Assembly: GCA_028874795.1 (NCBI GenBank)
Contig: JAPPHT010000056.1
Coordinates: 186,001-250,000 of the forward strand
Length of the DNA stretch: 64,000 nucleotides
Direction: 5' to 3'
From: Chloroflexota bacterium
GTDB lineage: Bacteria > Chloroflexota > Dehalococcoidia > Lucifugimonadales > Australimonadaceae
Numbering within the stretch: position 1 is the stretch's first letter; each line of letters opens with the position of its first letter. A program made the translations under genes and the position numbers. Below the pieces are notes generated by a model. It worked only from the letters and a program-made list of their open reading frames with translations. It was not told the origin of the DNA and did not search any database. This document shows, piece after piece, positions 26,947 to 35,127 of the stretch.

Positions 26947-27302
26947 CTCTCCCTCAGCGTCGGATACGCCGAAATCAGCCTCGGCACCGGAGTGCTCGGG
27001 CCAATCTCCCACACGGCCCGGATGGTCGGGTTACGACCGTCTGGGACGTTCATGATACTTTCCACCGCATAGCTCGTGCCAGTACCCGTCTCCCTGCTGT
27101 TTACAACCTCATTGCTTGCGGCATGCACGCGCAACGCCTCCGCGAACTCTTCCCAGCGGTCCGCACTGAACCCGAACCGCAGGAAGAACTCTGCCTTGGC
27201 TTTACCGCGGACATGGACAGGACTGAGCAGGTAGTCCACGACCTTCGCCCGATCGACGCGTGCCTGCTCGGCGTTGGGAAGCCTCAACCCCGATTGCCCC
27301 AC
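26943..27302 (-). CDS. DUF6883-like protein, possible RNase-type toxin
   Basis: A 119-aa protein with the pattern LPNAEQARVDRAKVVDYLLS, then HVRGKAKAEFFLRFGF, and a C-terminal WEIG-x6-PRLISAYP strand. The final LISAYP recalls the closing strand of BECR-fold RNase toxins, but no catalytic set is confirmed. The GTG start at 27302 overlaps the end of the nitroreductase gene by 19 nt, and the stop overlaps the DUF4926-like gene. The arrangement looks like a compact toxin-antitoxin or repair module. I recognise the family name only by its sequence habit. Confidence 0.6.
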   Translation of the reverse strand: MGQSGLRLPNAEQARVDRAKVVDYLLSPVHVRGKAKAEFFLRFGFSADRWEEFAEALRVHAASNEVVNSRETGTGTSYAVESIMNVPDGRNPTIRAVWEIGPSTPVPRLISAYPTLRER

Positions 27303-27889
27303 CTGTCCCAGTGGGTGACCTCGGACGCCGGGCGGCGCGTGGTCGGGCCGTAGCGATGGCCGTCCTGCGGCCAGCCGAGCGGGATCATGGCGGCGGTGGC
27401 GAAGTCCTCGGGCAGCCCGATGGCCTCGCGTATCTGCGGCTCGAAGCCGCGCCGGACGCGAGTCGTCAGCACGCTCCCCAGCCCGAGCGCCCGCGCCGCG
27501 AGCAGCATGTTCTGCACAGCCGGGTAGATGGAGGCGCCATGGCTGATGTCGGTCCCGGGGTGCCGCGTGACGGCGAGTATCCAGACCGGCACGTCCATGA
27601 CGTGCTGCGCGAGGTAGTCCGCGGACTCAGCGGCGCGCACCTGCGAGGGCGTCAGGGCCTCGTCATGGTCCGGTCGCGGGGTGCCCGGGTAGTGTTCCGC
27701 GATGATGCGCTTCGTCGCCTCGTCCTTGATGACGACGAACCCCCATTGCTGGTTGTTGCCACCGTTGGGAGCACGGATGCCGGCCTCGATGACCTTCCGC
27801 ACGAGGTCGTCCGGGACGGGGTCGGTCTTCAGGTAGCGCAGCGCCCGCTGCGTATACATCGCATCGAACAGTCCTATGTCCTCGCTCAT
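27284..27889 (-). CDS. Nitroreductase family protein
   Basis: A 201-aa FMN-dependent protein. The segment TQRALRYLKTDPVPDDLVRK is the classic nitroreductase start, followed by IRAPNGGNNQQWGFVVIKD, the FMN phosphate/ring-binding stretch. The C-terminal IGLPEDFATAAMIPLGWP completes the fold. The family reduces nitro groups, quinones or enones with NAD(P)H. ATG 27889 has GAGGAG 6 nt upstream; the longer track start is not needed. The end overlaps the DUF6883-like gene, so three genes are coupled. Confidence 0.9.
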   Translation of the reverse strand: MSEDIGLFDAMYTQRALRYLKTDPVPDDLVRKVIEAGIRAPNGGNNQQWGFVVIKDEATKRIIAEHYPGTPRPDHDEALTPSQVRAAESADYLAQHVMDVPVWILAVTRHPGTDISHGASIYPAVQNMLLAARALGLGSVLTTRVRRGFEPQIREAIGLPEDFATAAMIPLGWPQDGHRYGPTTRRPASEVTHWDRWGNRG

Positions 27890-27947
27890 CGCCGCTCCTC
27901 GTTTCGTCGTAGTGGAGTCTGAGTGCCCCGGGGAACCCTGTTCACTG

Positions 27948-28154
27948 CTAGACGGCCTCAAAGTCAAAGATCGGCATGATCTCCCAGTGCGTCCATACCC
28001 CAGTGTCGGTGTTGCACGGAGGCGGAGGGTTGCGGCGAGCAAACTCCTGTGCTTCCTTCTGCGTACTGTAGGACTCGAACCAGGACTCTCTTCCGTGCCT
28101 CTCGCACGAGGCTATCAACTGATATCTGCTGGGTTCACCGAACTCTCCGGTCAT
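27948..28154 (-). CDS. Small hypothetical protein (68 aa)
   Basis: Starts with MTGEFGEPSRYQLIASCE and has an AGAAGGGAAT site just upstream of the ATG. It contains the pattern ESWFESYSTQKEAQEFARRN and ends with WTHWEIMPIFDFEAV, a small alpha/beta domain of the kind seen in short uncharacterised Chloroflexota proteins. It was extracted from the C-terminal end of a much longer antisense ORF. It lies between the nitroreductase operon and a divergent Rieske gene. Function unknown. Confidence 0.55.
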   Translation of the reverse strand: MTGEFGEPSRYQLIASCERHGRESWFESYSTQKEAQEFARRNPPPPCNTDTGVWTHWEIMPIFDFEAV

Positions 28155-28277
28155 ATTCCCTTCTCGCTTTCCGCTATCCACTCCTCTCCTCTTCACTCCT
28201 GCCGTGCAACATTGTATATAGTTCCCTAAACTTACCATCGAAGATACCGCACGGGCACCGAAGCACGGAGGAACTCG
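28155..28277. promoter_or_regulatory. AT-richer divergent promoter region upstream of Rieske copy 2
   Basis: This 123-bp gap separates the small hypothetical gene (-) from the Rieske gene (+). It holds a TATATA at 28215-28220 and, read on the other strand, TACAAT. It is far richer in A/T than the flanking coding DNA. GGAGG precedes the Rieske ATG. Confidence 0.35.
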
Positions 28278-29510
28278 ATGCTGACGACCGACATGAACGA
28301 CCGACTGACTCAGGTGGGGCCGGGCACGCCGATGGGAGATCTGATGCGCCGCTACTGGCACCCCATCGCCGCGAGCCTCGAGCTCAACGAGGAGAACCCC
28401 ACAAAGGAGATACGCCTCCTCGGCGAGGACCTCGTCCTCTACCGCGACGCCAGCGGCAAGGTCGGCTGCATCGAGCCGTCGTGCGCGCACCGCAAGGCGA
28501 ACCTGTCCTACGGCATCCCGGAAGAGAACGGGCTGCGCTGCGCCTACCATGGCTGGATATTCAACGAGACCGGACAGTGCGTCGACCAGCCGTCGGAGCC
28601 GGAAGGCTCCAAGTTCAAGGAGAAGGTGCGCATCAGGGCGTACCCCGTGGAGGAGAAGGGCGGGGTCATCCACGTCTACATGGGGCCGGACCCGGTCCCC
28701 GTGCTCCCGAACTGGGACCTGTACCAGTGGGAGGGGGTGGAGCGCTCGACCTACGCGGTGATGCTGCCGTGCAACTGGCTGCAGTGCCACGAGAACTCGC
28801 TGGACCCGGTGCACTTCCAGTGGCTGCACCGCTACTACGGGATGTGGCGCGCGTCCAAGATCATGGGCGAGGAGCGCCGCGAGGAGTTTGACCGCATCTC
28901 CGCGGCGCGCGGCAAGGCCCACGTCAAGATCGGCTTCGACCGGTTCGAGTACGGCATCATCAAGCGGCGGATGCTGGAGGGCGAGGACGAGCAGAGCGAG
29001 TGGTGGCGCATCGGCCACCCCATCCTCTTCCCGTACACGCTGCGCGTCGGCCAGGGAACGTGGTTCGAGTTCCAGCACCGGGTGCCGGTGGACGACACCC
29101 ACACGCTGCACTTCGGCTACACCATCCGCACTCCGGAGCCCGGTGAGGTCATCGCGCCCACGCCGATGAGGCACGAGGACCGGCCCGCCTTCTTCGACAA
29201 CGGCCGCATCAAGGACGACTGGGTCGTCGGGCAGGACCAACTCGCGTGGATCATCCAGGGCCCGCGCATGGACCGAAGCACGGAGGCGCTGGGCATCACG
29301 GACATCGGTCTCATCATGTTCCGCAACATGCTCAACGAGCAGATCAAGGTGGTCGAGGACGGCGGCGACCCGGTCAACGTCCACCGGACCGCCAGGGAGA
29401 TCATCGAGCTGCCGACCGAGTTCGCCTGGTACCCCGGCTACGACCGCACCGGCGGCCCGTTCGCCGACCTCCAGCCGCAACCCGTGGAGCTGGAGCGGAG
29501 CCTGCTGTAG
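28278..29510 (+). CDS. Rieske non-heme iron oxygenase, large subunit, copy 2
   Basis: A 410-aa protein. The Rieske cluster ligands are CAHRKANLS ... RCAYHGW (C-x-H-x16-C-x2-H). The iron site is ENSLDPVHFQWLH with a late Asp in TDIGLIMFRNML. It resembles copy 3 (36116..37381) most closely, sharing the SEPEGSKFK region and the IKRR-then-WWRIGHP order. GGAGG precedes the ATG. It lies 44 nt upstream of an amidohydrolase gene, suggesting oxygenation followed by decarboxylation or hydrolysis of one compound. No electron-transfer partner is nearby. Confidence 0.93.
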   Translation: MLTTDMNDRLTQVGPGTPMGDLMRRYWHPIAASLELNEENPTKEIRLLGEDLVLYRDASGKVGCIEPSCAHRKANLSYGIPEENGLRCAYHGWIFNETGQCVDQPSEPEGSKFKEKVRIRAYPVEEKGGVIHVYMGPDPVPVLPNWDLYQWEGVERSTYAVMLPCNWLQCHENSLDPVHFQWLHRYYGMWRASKIMGEERREEFDRISAARGKAHVKIGFDRFEYGIIKRRMLEGEDEQSEWWRIGHPILFPYTLRVGQGTWFEFQHRVPVDDTHTLHFGYTIRTPEPGEVIAPTPMRHEDRPAFFDNGRIKDDWVVGQDQLAWIIQGPRMDRSTEALGITDIGLIMFRNMLNEQIKVVEDGGDPVNVHRTAREIIELPTEFAWYPGYDRTGGPFADLQPQPVELERSLL

Positions 29511-29554
29511 CCGACAGGGTCCGGCGCCAGCCCATACCAGGAGGAGGCTCACCC

Positions 29555-30664
29555 ATGCCCCTTGTCGACGGTGACACGCACTACTGGCCGACTCACATGC
29601 TCGAGCGGGTGTCGCATCCCGGCAAGGGCGAGGTGCGCACCTACGATGGAGCAGCCGACTACATCCGCGACGGGAAGGCCATCTGGGAACGCATCCCGGA
29701 AGGCCGGTGGAACCTCGACAAGCGCTACGCAATCATGGACAGGGAGGGATTCGACCTCCAGGTCCTGATCCCCGACAACCGGCCCCTTCCGTACGAGTTG
29801 GAGCCCGCGCTTGGATGCGAGCTCGCGACCGCGTACAACGATACGGTTGCTGAGGACCTGGCCGACCACGACCGCTTCATCGGAGTTGCCTGGGTCTACC
29901 TCCCCGATGTCGAAGAGTCCGTGCGTGAAGTGCGGCGGGCCGTTGAGGAGCTCGGGCTGCAGGCCGTAAAGGTCATGGGGTCGTTCGGCGACCTCCACCT
30001 GAGCGACAGGCGGCTGTGGCCCTTCTACGAGGAAGCAGCGCGGCTGGACATCCCCGTCCTGGTTCACCCGGTGGCCGGCGTCGTCCAGAAACGCTTCTTC
30101 GCGGCGGACACGCGAGTCGATAACCGCCCCGACCTGCAGGGTGTAGGGGCCCTGGGACTTCCGTTCGAGTACATGGCCGAGATCGCTCGACTGGTGTTCA
30201 GCGGCGTGTTCGACGACTTCCCAACGCTCCGGCTCGGCTTCTTCGAGGGTGGCGTCGGATGGGTGCCATTCCTGATGAACAGGCTGGACTACTCCGTGGC
30301 GCGAGGGCACGACGACGAGCCGAACCCACGGCAGACGCTCAGCCAGGGGCCGGAGACGCTGCTCAGGAAGCCCAGCGAGTACTTCGAGCAGATATACGTG
30401 GCCGCCGTCTCCTGGGAGACATACCTCCCGGACATCCTCGCGTTGTGGCCCAACCACAACGTGATCATCGGGAGCGACTACGACCACGGCGACGCCATCG
30501 CGACGTGGCCGCGGACGATCGAGGGACTCGACAAGATCCCCGGCCTGTCACCGGAAGACCGGCGCAAGGTCCTCAGCGACAATGTCAGCCGCTTGTTCGG
30601 GTTCGACCGGCATCCCGAGCGCTTGCCAACTGGGCGACTCCGCACGTCGCCGGCTCCAGCGTAG
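29555..30664 (+). CDS. Amidohydrolase-2 family protein (ACMSD/decarboxylase-like), copy 1
   Basis: A 369-aa TIM-barrel protein with VDGDTHYWP at the start in the place of the metal HxH motif, a barrel His in IPVLVHPVAG, and the terminal metal Asp in VIIGSDYDHGD. This family includes nonoxidative decarboxylases such as gamma-resorcylate and aminocarboxymuconate-semialdehyde decarboxylases, as well as lactonases. Its first HxH is reduced to a single His, as in many members. ATG 29555 follows GAGGAGG. It is cotranscribed with Rieske copy 2. Confidence 0.87.
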   Translation: MPLVDGDTHYWPTHMLERVSHPGKGEVRTYDGAADYIRDGKAIWERIPEGRWNLDKRYAIMDREGFDLQVLIPDNRPLPYELEPALGCELATAYNDTVAEDLADHDRFIGVAWVYLPDVEESVREVRRAVEELGLQAVKVMGSFGDLHLSDRRLWPFYEEAARLDIPVLVHPVAGVVQKRFFAADTRVDNRPDLQGVGALGLPFEYMAEIARLVFSGVFDDFPTLRLGFFEGGVGWVPFLMNRLDYSVARGHDDEPNPRQTLSQGPETLLRKPSEYFEQIYVAAVSWETYLPDILALWPNHNVIIGSDYDHGDAIATWPRTIEGLDKIPGLSPEDRRKVLSDNVSRLFGFDRHPERLPTGRLRTSPAPA

Positions 30665-30674
30665 CGTCCCGCGT

Positions 30675-31119
30675 TCACCCTTGGCCCATCCCCTCGAGTG
30701 AGCGGGCAACCCGCTCCATGAGCGAAGGGCGTTCGCGCTCGCCGCCAGGCGCGTCGCCCCGGGGGCGCAGGGGCTTGATGAGGGGTTCACGCATGGGACA
30801 GGCACAGGTCTCACCCTGCAGCCCCATGAGGTTGGCTTCCGCATAGCCGTGCACAACGGCCGTGACGACGCGGTTGGGGTCGGGGACCCGCCGGGCCGCG
30901 GGCGCAGCGTTTGAGGTAGGCGTCGACGGGCGCGACGGCGAGTACGGGGACGGCAACCTTCCCGGCAGCCTCGATGAGATCGAAGGTGTCCGGCGGGGGC
31001 TCGCCCCGATCGACAGCGTCGTACCAGCGGCCGGCGAATTCCTCGGCGACGGGATAGAGAGCGGCCTGCGCACGGAGGCAGGCGAGGTGGCGTTCGAGGG
31101 CCTTGAGCCGGGCGGTCAT
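30675..31119 (-). pseudogene. Small unidentified protein gene broken by a frameshift
   Basis: The first part starts at ATG 31119 (ATGA overlap with the upstream HTH-like gene) and reads MTARLKALERHLACLRAQ with AVPVLAVAPVDAYLKRC. Near 30890-30905 the plausible reading moves to another frame, with VPDPNRVVTAVVHGYAEANL and a CACP pair, ending at TGA 30675. The total length is 3n+1, so one extra base explains it. The joined product would be about 147 aa. I do not recognise the family. The error may be real decay or a sequencing slip in the CCCGCGGCCCGGCGGG run. Confidence 0.45.
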
Positions 31120-31568
31120 CGGGCACCGCGCTGGCCCTTCAGCATGCTGAAGGCGTAGTCCATGATGTCCATGCGGTCGCGTACCTCGGCGATCTCCTTG
31201 AGCTTGAGGGAGTGCTGGAGGGCGATGCGGACGGCGGCATTCCTGACGCGGGGGTCGGGGTCTTCCAGGAGGTCGGCGAGAGCGATAGCGCCCTTGAGGG
31301 CGAGGCCGTTGATCTCGGCGAAAGCCAGGTCGGGGACGTGGCGGCGGGCCTGCCCAATCTCGGCGCGGAAGTTGGGATCCTGCATCCACCGGGTGAGGGT
31401 GTTGCGGCCGATGCGGGCTGCCTGAGCGCCCCTCCGGAGCGAGGGCGCCGAGACGATGTAGGGAATCGCGAGCATCTGCCTGGGGGTGAGCTGCGCGGGT
31501 ACTGGCGGCGAGGCATTGGCATCGCCGTGATCGGCGTTTTCTTGAATCGTGGCTCCATCCTGCACCAT
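31116..31568 (-). CDS. HTH-like small protein, terminase-small-subunit-like
   Basis: A protein of about 150 aa. Its centre, LTPRQMLAIPYIVSAPSLRR followed by ARIGRNTLTRWMQDPNFRAE, is a helix-turn-helix of the phBC6A51/small-terminase type used in some phage and transposon proteins. The rest is helical and ends with MDIMDYAFSMLKGQ. ATG 31568 is chosen because it places the HTH near residue 30; the SD is weak. It is coupled to the broken gene downstream and divergent from the PD-(D/E)XK gene. No other phage gene is visible, so its origin is unclear. Confidence 0.55.
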   Translation of the reverse strand: MVQDGATIQENADHGDANASPPVPAQLTPRQMLAIPYIVSAPSLRRGAQAARIGRNTLTRWMQDPNFRAEIGQARRHVPDLAFAEINGLALKGAIALADLLEDPDPRVRNAAVRIALQHSLKLKEIAEVRDRMDIMDYAFSMLKGQRGAR

Positions 31569-31781
31569 CTGGCACCATCCATTCCTAGATTCCGGCGTTC
31601 CAGCGGGGCCATCGCGGGGCTGTTCCGGGGCCGCCCTGGGGGTGATCCGGGTGTGGACGGGGCAGGCATGGGGCCAAATGGAGCCAGCCCTCCTGCCACC
31701 GTCCACGCGATCCGCGCCATGGGCCGCCGCGCCGGTCAGACCATCGTAGGGAGGGGCGCGGCGTCGGCGCAACGGGCGGAT

Positions 31782-31795
31782 GTCACAGATGTGAC
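31782..31795. promoter_or_regulatory. Palindrome GTCACA-GA-TGTGAC, operator candidate
   Basis: A perfect 6-bp inverted repeat with a 2-nt spacer in the 277-bp gap between the divergent HTH-like gene and the nuclease-like gene. The half-site order is the reverse of a CRP/FNR site. The adjacent HTH-like protein is one possible binder. Confidence 0.4.
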
Positions 31796-31804
31796 GAATG
31801 GGGA

Positions 31805-31815
31805 GGGAGTATCAT
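31805..31815 (+). promoter_or_regulatory. Putative -10 region GGGAGTATCAT of the nuclease-like gene
   Basis: The 11-mer GGGAGTATCAT lies 30 nt before the ATG at 31846 and is identical to the one at 48202-48212 upstream of Rieske copy 4. TATCAT matches the -10 consensus at five of six positions. Confidence 0.3.
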
Positions 31816-31845
31816 GGAGGGCCAATCGCACGGGAGGTCTTGCCC

Positions 31846-32856
31846 ATGACCAGCGACTCGCTTCTCGCTCATCTCGCCTGGAGGTTCCCGGGCGCCACCG
31901 AAGACATCGCGACCGAGGCGCTGTGTTACATCCTCCGCAAGCAGGAGGGCGCGCGGACGGCGCTGGCCGACCTGCTGCGGTCGGGCGGCGCGAACCCCGA
32001 GCCGATGGACTCTTTCGACACGCAGCGTGTCTACCAGCGGTCCAAGAAGCCCGACCTCGTTGCCTTCAACGGGGACAAGGAGGTGTTGCTGGTCGAGTCG
32101 AAGTTCTGGGCCTGGCTCACGCCCAACCAGCCGAACGGATATCTCAGGCTGATGATGGACGACCTACCGGACGCCAGGAACCTGCTCTTCATTGCCCCGG
32201 AAGCCAGTCAGGGCTGGCTCTGGGACGAACTGTGCAGACGAGCCAAGAATTTCAATCTAACCGGCAAGCGTACCGGAGGCGGCGTACAGAGCACGGTAGT
32301 GGGCAGCGGTGGTCACCGCATGATGCTGACCACCTGGGATTCCCTGCTCGAACGCATCGCACTCAGCGGGGCTGACGAGGACGGCGACCTGCGGCAGCTC
32401 GTCGGGCTATGCGCACAGATGGACGATGATGCGCCACGCCCCAGCGGTAACGCAGAGGAGTTAAGTGAAGTAAGCCACTATGAAGACCTCATAAGGAGTG
32501 CTGTTCAGCAGGCGAGGGAACGGGGCTATATCGACACGAAAGGCTTGGGGTCTGCGCGGTGGCAGAGCAGCTACGGAAGGTATATTTGGTTTGTGAACGC
32601 CGAGGGTGACCATCTCGGTACGGCCAGAATCGGCATCGATTTCGACCGTAGCGAATCTCCCCTTTTCCTCTGGTTCACCGATAACTACAAGTATTTCTCA
32701 CCCGAGCGGATGGACCAGATACGCACCCAGGTGGGAAAAGATTTGGAACCGGGCGACCAACTCTCCATTCCTGTCTCCCCCGACCCGGCATATGCGAACG
32801 TCCTCGCGGACGTGGTCGGCAGGCTGAAGGAGATCAGGGATCGAATCGCGGTCTGA
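31846..32856 (+). CDS. PD-(D/E)XK nuclease-like protein, possible defence gene
   Basis: A 336-aa protein. Near residue 70 it shows the PD-(D/E)XK core: KKPDLVAFNGDKEVLLVESK (D, then a strand with E-x-K). This suggests a restriction-type nuclease fold. Downstream are an MLTTWDSLLERI helix and a C-terminal region with YIWFVNAEGDHLGTARIGI. Its codon use is less GC-biased than its neighbours, notably around 32455-32530. The ATG follows GGGAGGTC. It is divergent from an HTH-like protein and followed 11 nt later by a methyltransferase gene. The combination hints at mobile or defence DNA, but no known system is complete. Confidence 0.65.
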   Translation: MTSDSLLAHLAWRFPGATEDIATEALCYILRKQEGARTALADLLRSGGANPEPMDSFDTQRVYQRSKKPDLVAFNGDKEVLLVESKFWAWLTPNQPNGYLRLMMDDLPDARNLLFIAPEASQGWLWDELCRRAKNFNLTGKRTGGGVQSTVVGSGGHRMMLTTWDSLLERIALSGADEDGDLRQLVGLCAQMDDDAPRPSGNAEELSEVSHYEDLIRSAVQQARERGYIDTKGLGSARWQSSYGRYIWFVNAEGDHLGTARIGIDFDRSESPLFLWFTDNYKYFSPERMDQIRTQVGKDLEPGDQLSIPVSPDPAYANVLADVVGRLKEIRDRIAV

Positions 32857-32867
32857 GAGTAGGCGCC

Positions 32868-33722
32868 ATGACCACACCCCTGCGCATACTGCCTGACCGG
32901 CTCGTTGAGAACCTGGAGAGCGCGACGTACCAGTACGCGGTCACGATGCAGAACATCCCGCACTACTACACGGTCGCAAGGACGTGGGCCGATCACAAGG
33001 ATGGCATGAGCGAGGAACTCATGTGGACCGTGTGGGAGATGCGGAAGCACGACGTGATGCGTCCGTTCGGGAACATGGAGCAGCACTACCTGGACGTGAA
33101 CGGCTTCTCCTACTGGACGATGGTCCCGCGCGACGAGGAGACGATGCTCATCAACCGGCAGTACTCGACGCACGGGGCGTACGACTCGCCGTTCGACGCC
33201 ATCGCGCACCGCTACGACGATTCGGAGAAGCCGTGGTACGTCGTGCAGGCGGAGCGCGAGGCGTTGTACGCGCCCGCCGCGCCGTCGGGGCGCGTGCTCG
33301 ACATCGGGTGCGGGACCGGGCTGCTGGTCGACTACTGCTATCGGGCTATCGACCGCCAGCGGTACGTCGGCATTGATCCGAGCGCGGGGATGCTGGCGAA
33401 GTTCGCGCTGAAGCACCCCGACTATCAGGCGGACGCGACGCTGCTGCGGACGACGTTCGAGGACTACGAGACGCCGCTGCGGTTCGACACGATCGTTGCG
33501 ATGGCGGGGTCAGGGTCTCATGTCACCGGCGTGGACATCGTGGAGAAGGCGCGGCATCTGCTCGCTCCGGGGGGACGGGCGTTCCTGACGTTCTACCGCG
33601 ACCCAACTGCGGCATTCGAGCGGATGGGGCTCAACAGGGCGCCGGAGGTCGCGGCGACGCCGGACGGGGCCGTGATGGACGGGGAGTACGTCGTGGTGGA
33701 GCTCACGCGGGGCGAGGACTAG
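32868..33722 (+). CDS. Class I SAM-dependent methyltransferase
   Basis: A 284-aa protein with the SAM-binding motif I GRVLDIGCGTGLLVDYCY at about residue 140, an acidic end of strand 2 in YVGIDPSAGMLAKFA, and a post-motif strand RFDTIVAMAGSGSHV. An N-terminal extension of about 135 residues with many aromatic residues precedes the domain and is not a known fold to me. It starts 11 nt after the nuclease-like gene. The substrate is unknown; the context does not suggest a DNA methylase, since no NPPY-type motif is present. Confidence 0.85.
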   Translation: MTTPLRILPDRLVENLESATYQYAVTMQNIPHYYTVARTWADHKDGMSEELMWTVWEMRKHDVMRPFGNMEQHYLDVNGFSYWTMVPRDEETMLINRQYSTHGAYDSPFDAIAHRYDDSEKPWYVVQAEREALYAPAAPSGRVLDIGCGTGLLVDYCYRAIDRQRYVGIDPSAGMLAKFALKHPDYQADATLLRTTFEDYETPLRFDTIVAMAGSGSHVTGVDIVEKARHLLAPGGRAFLTFYRDPTAAFERMGLNRAPEVAATPDGAVMDGEYVVVELTRGED

Positions 33723-33997
33723 AGCCTGGTGAACAAGGCGATGAAGCCGCCGACCGTCGTGGCCCAGAGCGTTCCCAGGAGCACGAGGAGGACGTTGAAG
33801 CGGCTGTTCATCTCACCGCGGAGTGCGGCCTGGCCCTCATTCATCTCCGAACGGAGACCGCCAATCTCAGCGTGCATGTCGGCGCGCAATCCAGCGATGG
33901 CCTGGAAGAGGTCCCCCAAGCGTTCACTCACCTGTTCGTAGGCGCCTTCCAAACGGCTCACACGCTGCTCCAGATCAGTCGACGGTTGCGTTGTCAT
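33719..33997 (-). CDS. Small coiled-coil protein with C-terminal membrane anchor
   Basis: A 92-aa protein: a heptad-rich stretch STDLEQRVSRLEGAYEQVSE continuing through repeated LRxEM units to about residue 65, then a hydrophobic segment (about residues 70-90, LLVLLGTLWATTVGGFIALF). This is a common layout for short membrane-anchored coiled-coil proteins in bacteria, with no known activity. ATG 33997 is preferred over the longer track start. Its stop overlaps the convergent methyltransferase gene by 4 nt. Confidence 0.65.
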   Translation of the reverse strand: MTTQPSTDLEQRVSRLEGAYEQVSERLGDLFQAIAGLRADMHAEIGGLRSEMNEGQAALRGEMNSRFNVLLVLLGTLWATTVGGFIALFTRL

Positions 33998-34125
33998 CGG
34001 CTCGTCACTCCAATGTAGTGTAGCACGCACGGTCAAGCTGAACCGATCGTGCTACACGCACCATAGGAAGCGGCTTACTCAACGGGCAATGGGCGGATGT
34101 CACCGCTTACAATGCCCCACCCCAC

Positions 34126-34298
34126 GCCGTGTGCCCTGCCGGGCACGCTGGGTTCCCGCCTTCGCGGGATCGACATCGCTCGAAATGACGCGCCCCCCAC
34201 CCCACTCCCCGCCGTGTGCCCTGCCGGGCACGCTGGATTCCCGCCTTCGCGGGAATGACGGAAGGGGCGGGAATGACGGAGGGGGCGGGAATGACGGA
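34126..34298. repeat. REP-like intergenic repeat cluster (TTCCCGCCTTCGCGGGAA type)
   Basis: Two direct copies (34126-34169 and 34211-34260) contain GTGCCCTGCCGGGCAC and TTCCCGCCTTCGCGGGA hairpins. Three tandem CGGGAATGACGGA units follow to 34298. This fills the 307-bp gap between the coiled-coil gene and the SDR gene. A 28-bp piece of the second copy reappears, inverted, at 57830-57857, and a diverged copy lies at 38983-39010. Confidence 0.85.
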
Positions 34299-34304
34299 GG
34301 TTTC

Positions 34305-35126
34305 CTACCGCACGCCGGGGCCGCCGTGCTGCTGCTGGCCGAGGCGGTTGTAGGTGACAGGAGTCGTGACGAGCAGGCCGGCGTCGACCGGGAGGACGAC
34401 GCCGGTCACCCAGCGCGCCTCGTCGCTGGCGAGGTAAACCGCTGCCCAGCCGATGTCCCACGCGGTGCCCTCGGTGCCGAGGACGCCGGCCTCGCGGCGG
34501 ACCTGGCGCAGGTCGTCGTCCATGCGGGGCGCGACCATCGGGGTGTACACGAGGCCCGGCGCGATGCAGTTGACGCGTATGCCGTCTCGCCCGTGGTCGC
34601 CCGCCATCGACTGCGTGAGTCCGACCACAGCCGCCTTGGACGTCGTGTACGGCGTGCTGCTGTTGGCGCGCAGGCCAGCGATGGAGGAGAGGGTGATGAT
34701 GGAGCCGCCCCCGCCCTTCTTCATCTCCGGGATGGCGTACCTGGAGGCGAGAACGATGCTCTTGACGTTCACCGCCATGATGTGGTCCCACTGCTCTTCG
34801 GTGACCTCGGTAACGTCCGCGCGGGTGGAGATGCCGACGTTGTTGTGCAGGATGTCGAGCCGGCCGTAGCGCTCGACCGCCGTGCGCACCATCGCCTCGC
34901 AGTCGGCGGCGCTCGTCACATCGGCGGCCATGGCGGACGCGGTCCCGCCTTCCTCCGCGATGAGGCGAAGCGTCTCCTCGGCGCGTTCGAGCTCGCGGTC
35001 GACGAGCAGCACCTTTGCGCCCTCGCGCGCGAAGAGGATGGAAGCCGCCTTGCCATTGCCGATGCCGTGGCCGCTGGACCCCGCGCCCGTCACGATCGCC
35101 ACCTTGCCTGCGAGCCTGTCCGTCAC
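34305..35126 (-). CDS. Short-chain dehydrogenase/reductase (copy 1)
   Basis: A 273-aa classical SDR: coenzyme motif VTGAGSSGHGIG (T-G-x-x-x-G-x-G type) near residue 12, HNNVGIS near residue 90, active-site Ser in LSSIAGL, and the Tyr-Lys pair in PYTTSKAAVVG (Y-x-x-x-K). The GTG start at 35126 follows AGGAGGAG by 4 nt and is preferred to the long track start. It interconverts an alcohol and a ketone with NAD(P). It is coupled to a 69-aa gene immediately upstream, one nucleotide apart. Confidence 0.92.
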   Translation of the reverse strand: MTDRLAGKVAIVTGAGSSGHGIGNGKAASILFAREGAKVLLVDRELERAEETLRLIAEEGGTASAMAADVTSAADCEAMVRTAVERYGRLDILHNNVGISTRADVTEVTEEQWDHIMAVNVKSIVLASRYAIPEMKKGGGGSIITLSSIAGLRANSSTPYTTSKAAVVGLTQSMAGDHGRDGIRVNCIAPGLVYTPMVAPRMDDDLRQVRREAGVLGTEGTAWDIGWAAVYLASDEARWVTGVVLPVDAGLLVTTPVTYNRLGQQQHGGPGVR

Positions 35127-35127
35127 A

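Noticed and set aside
27948-29732. 594-aa minus ORF over the Rieske gene
   Set aside because: Antisense shadow of Rieske copy 2; only the last 68 codons look like a gene.
31782-31795. CRP/FNR site reading of GTCACAGATGTGAC
   Set aside because: Half-sites are in the reverse order and the spacing is 2, not 6.
31212-32375. 387-aa plus ORF across the HTH-like and nuclease-like genes
   Set aside because: Runs antisense to one gene and out of frame with the other; no motif.
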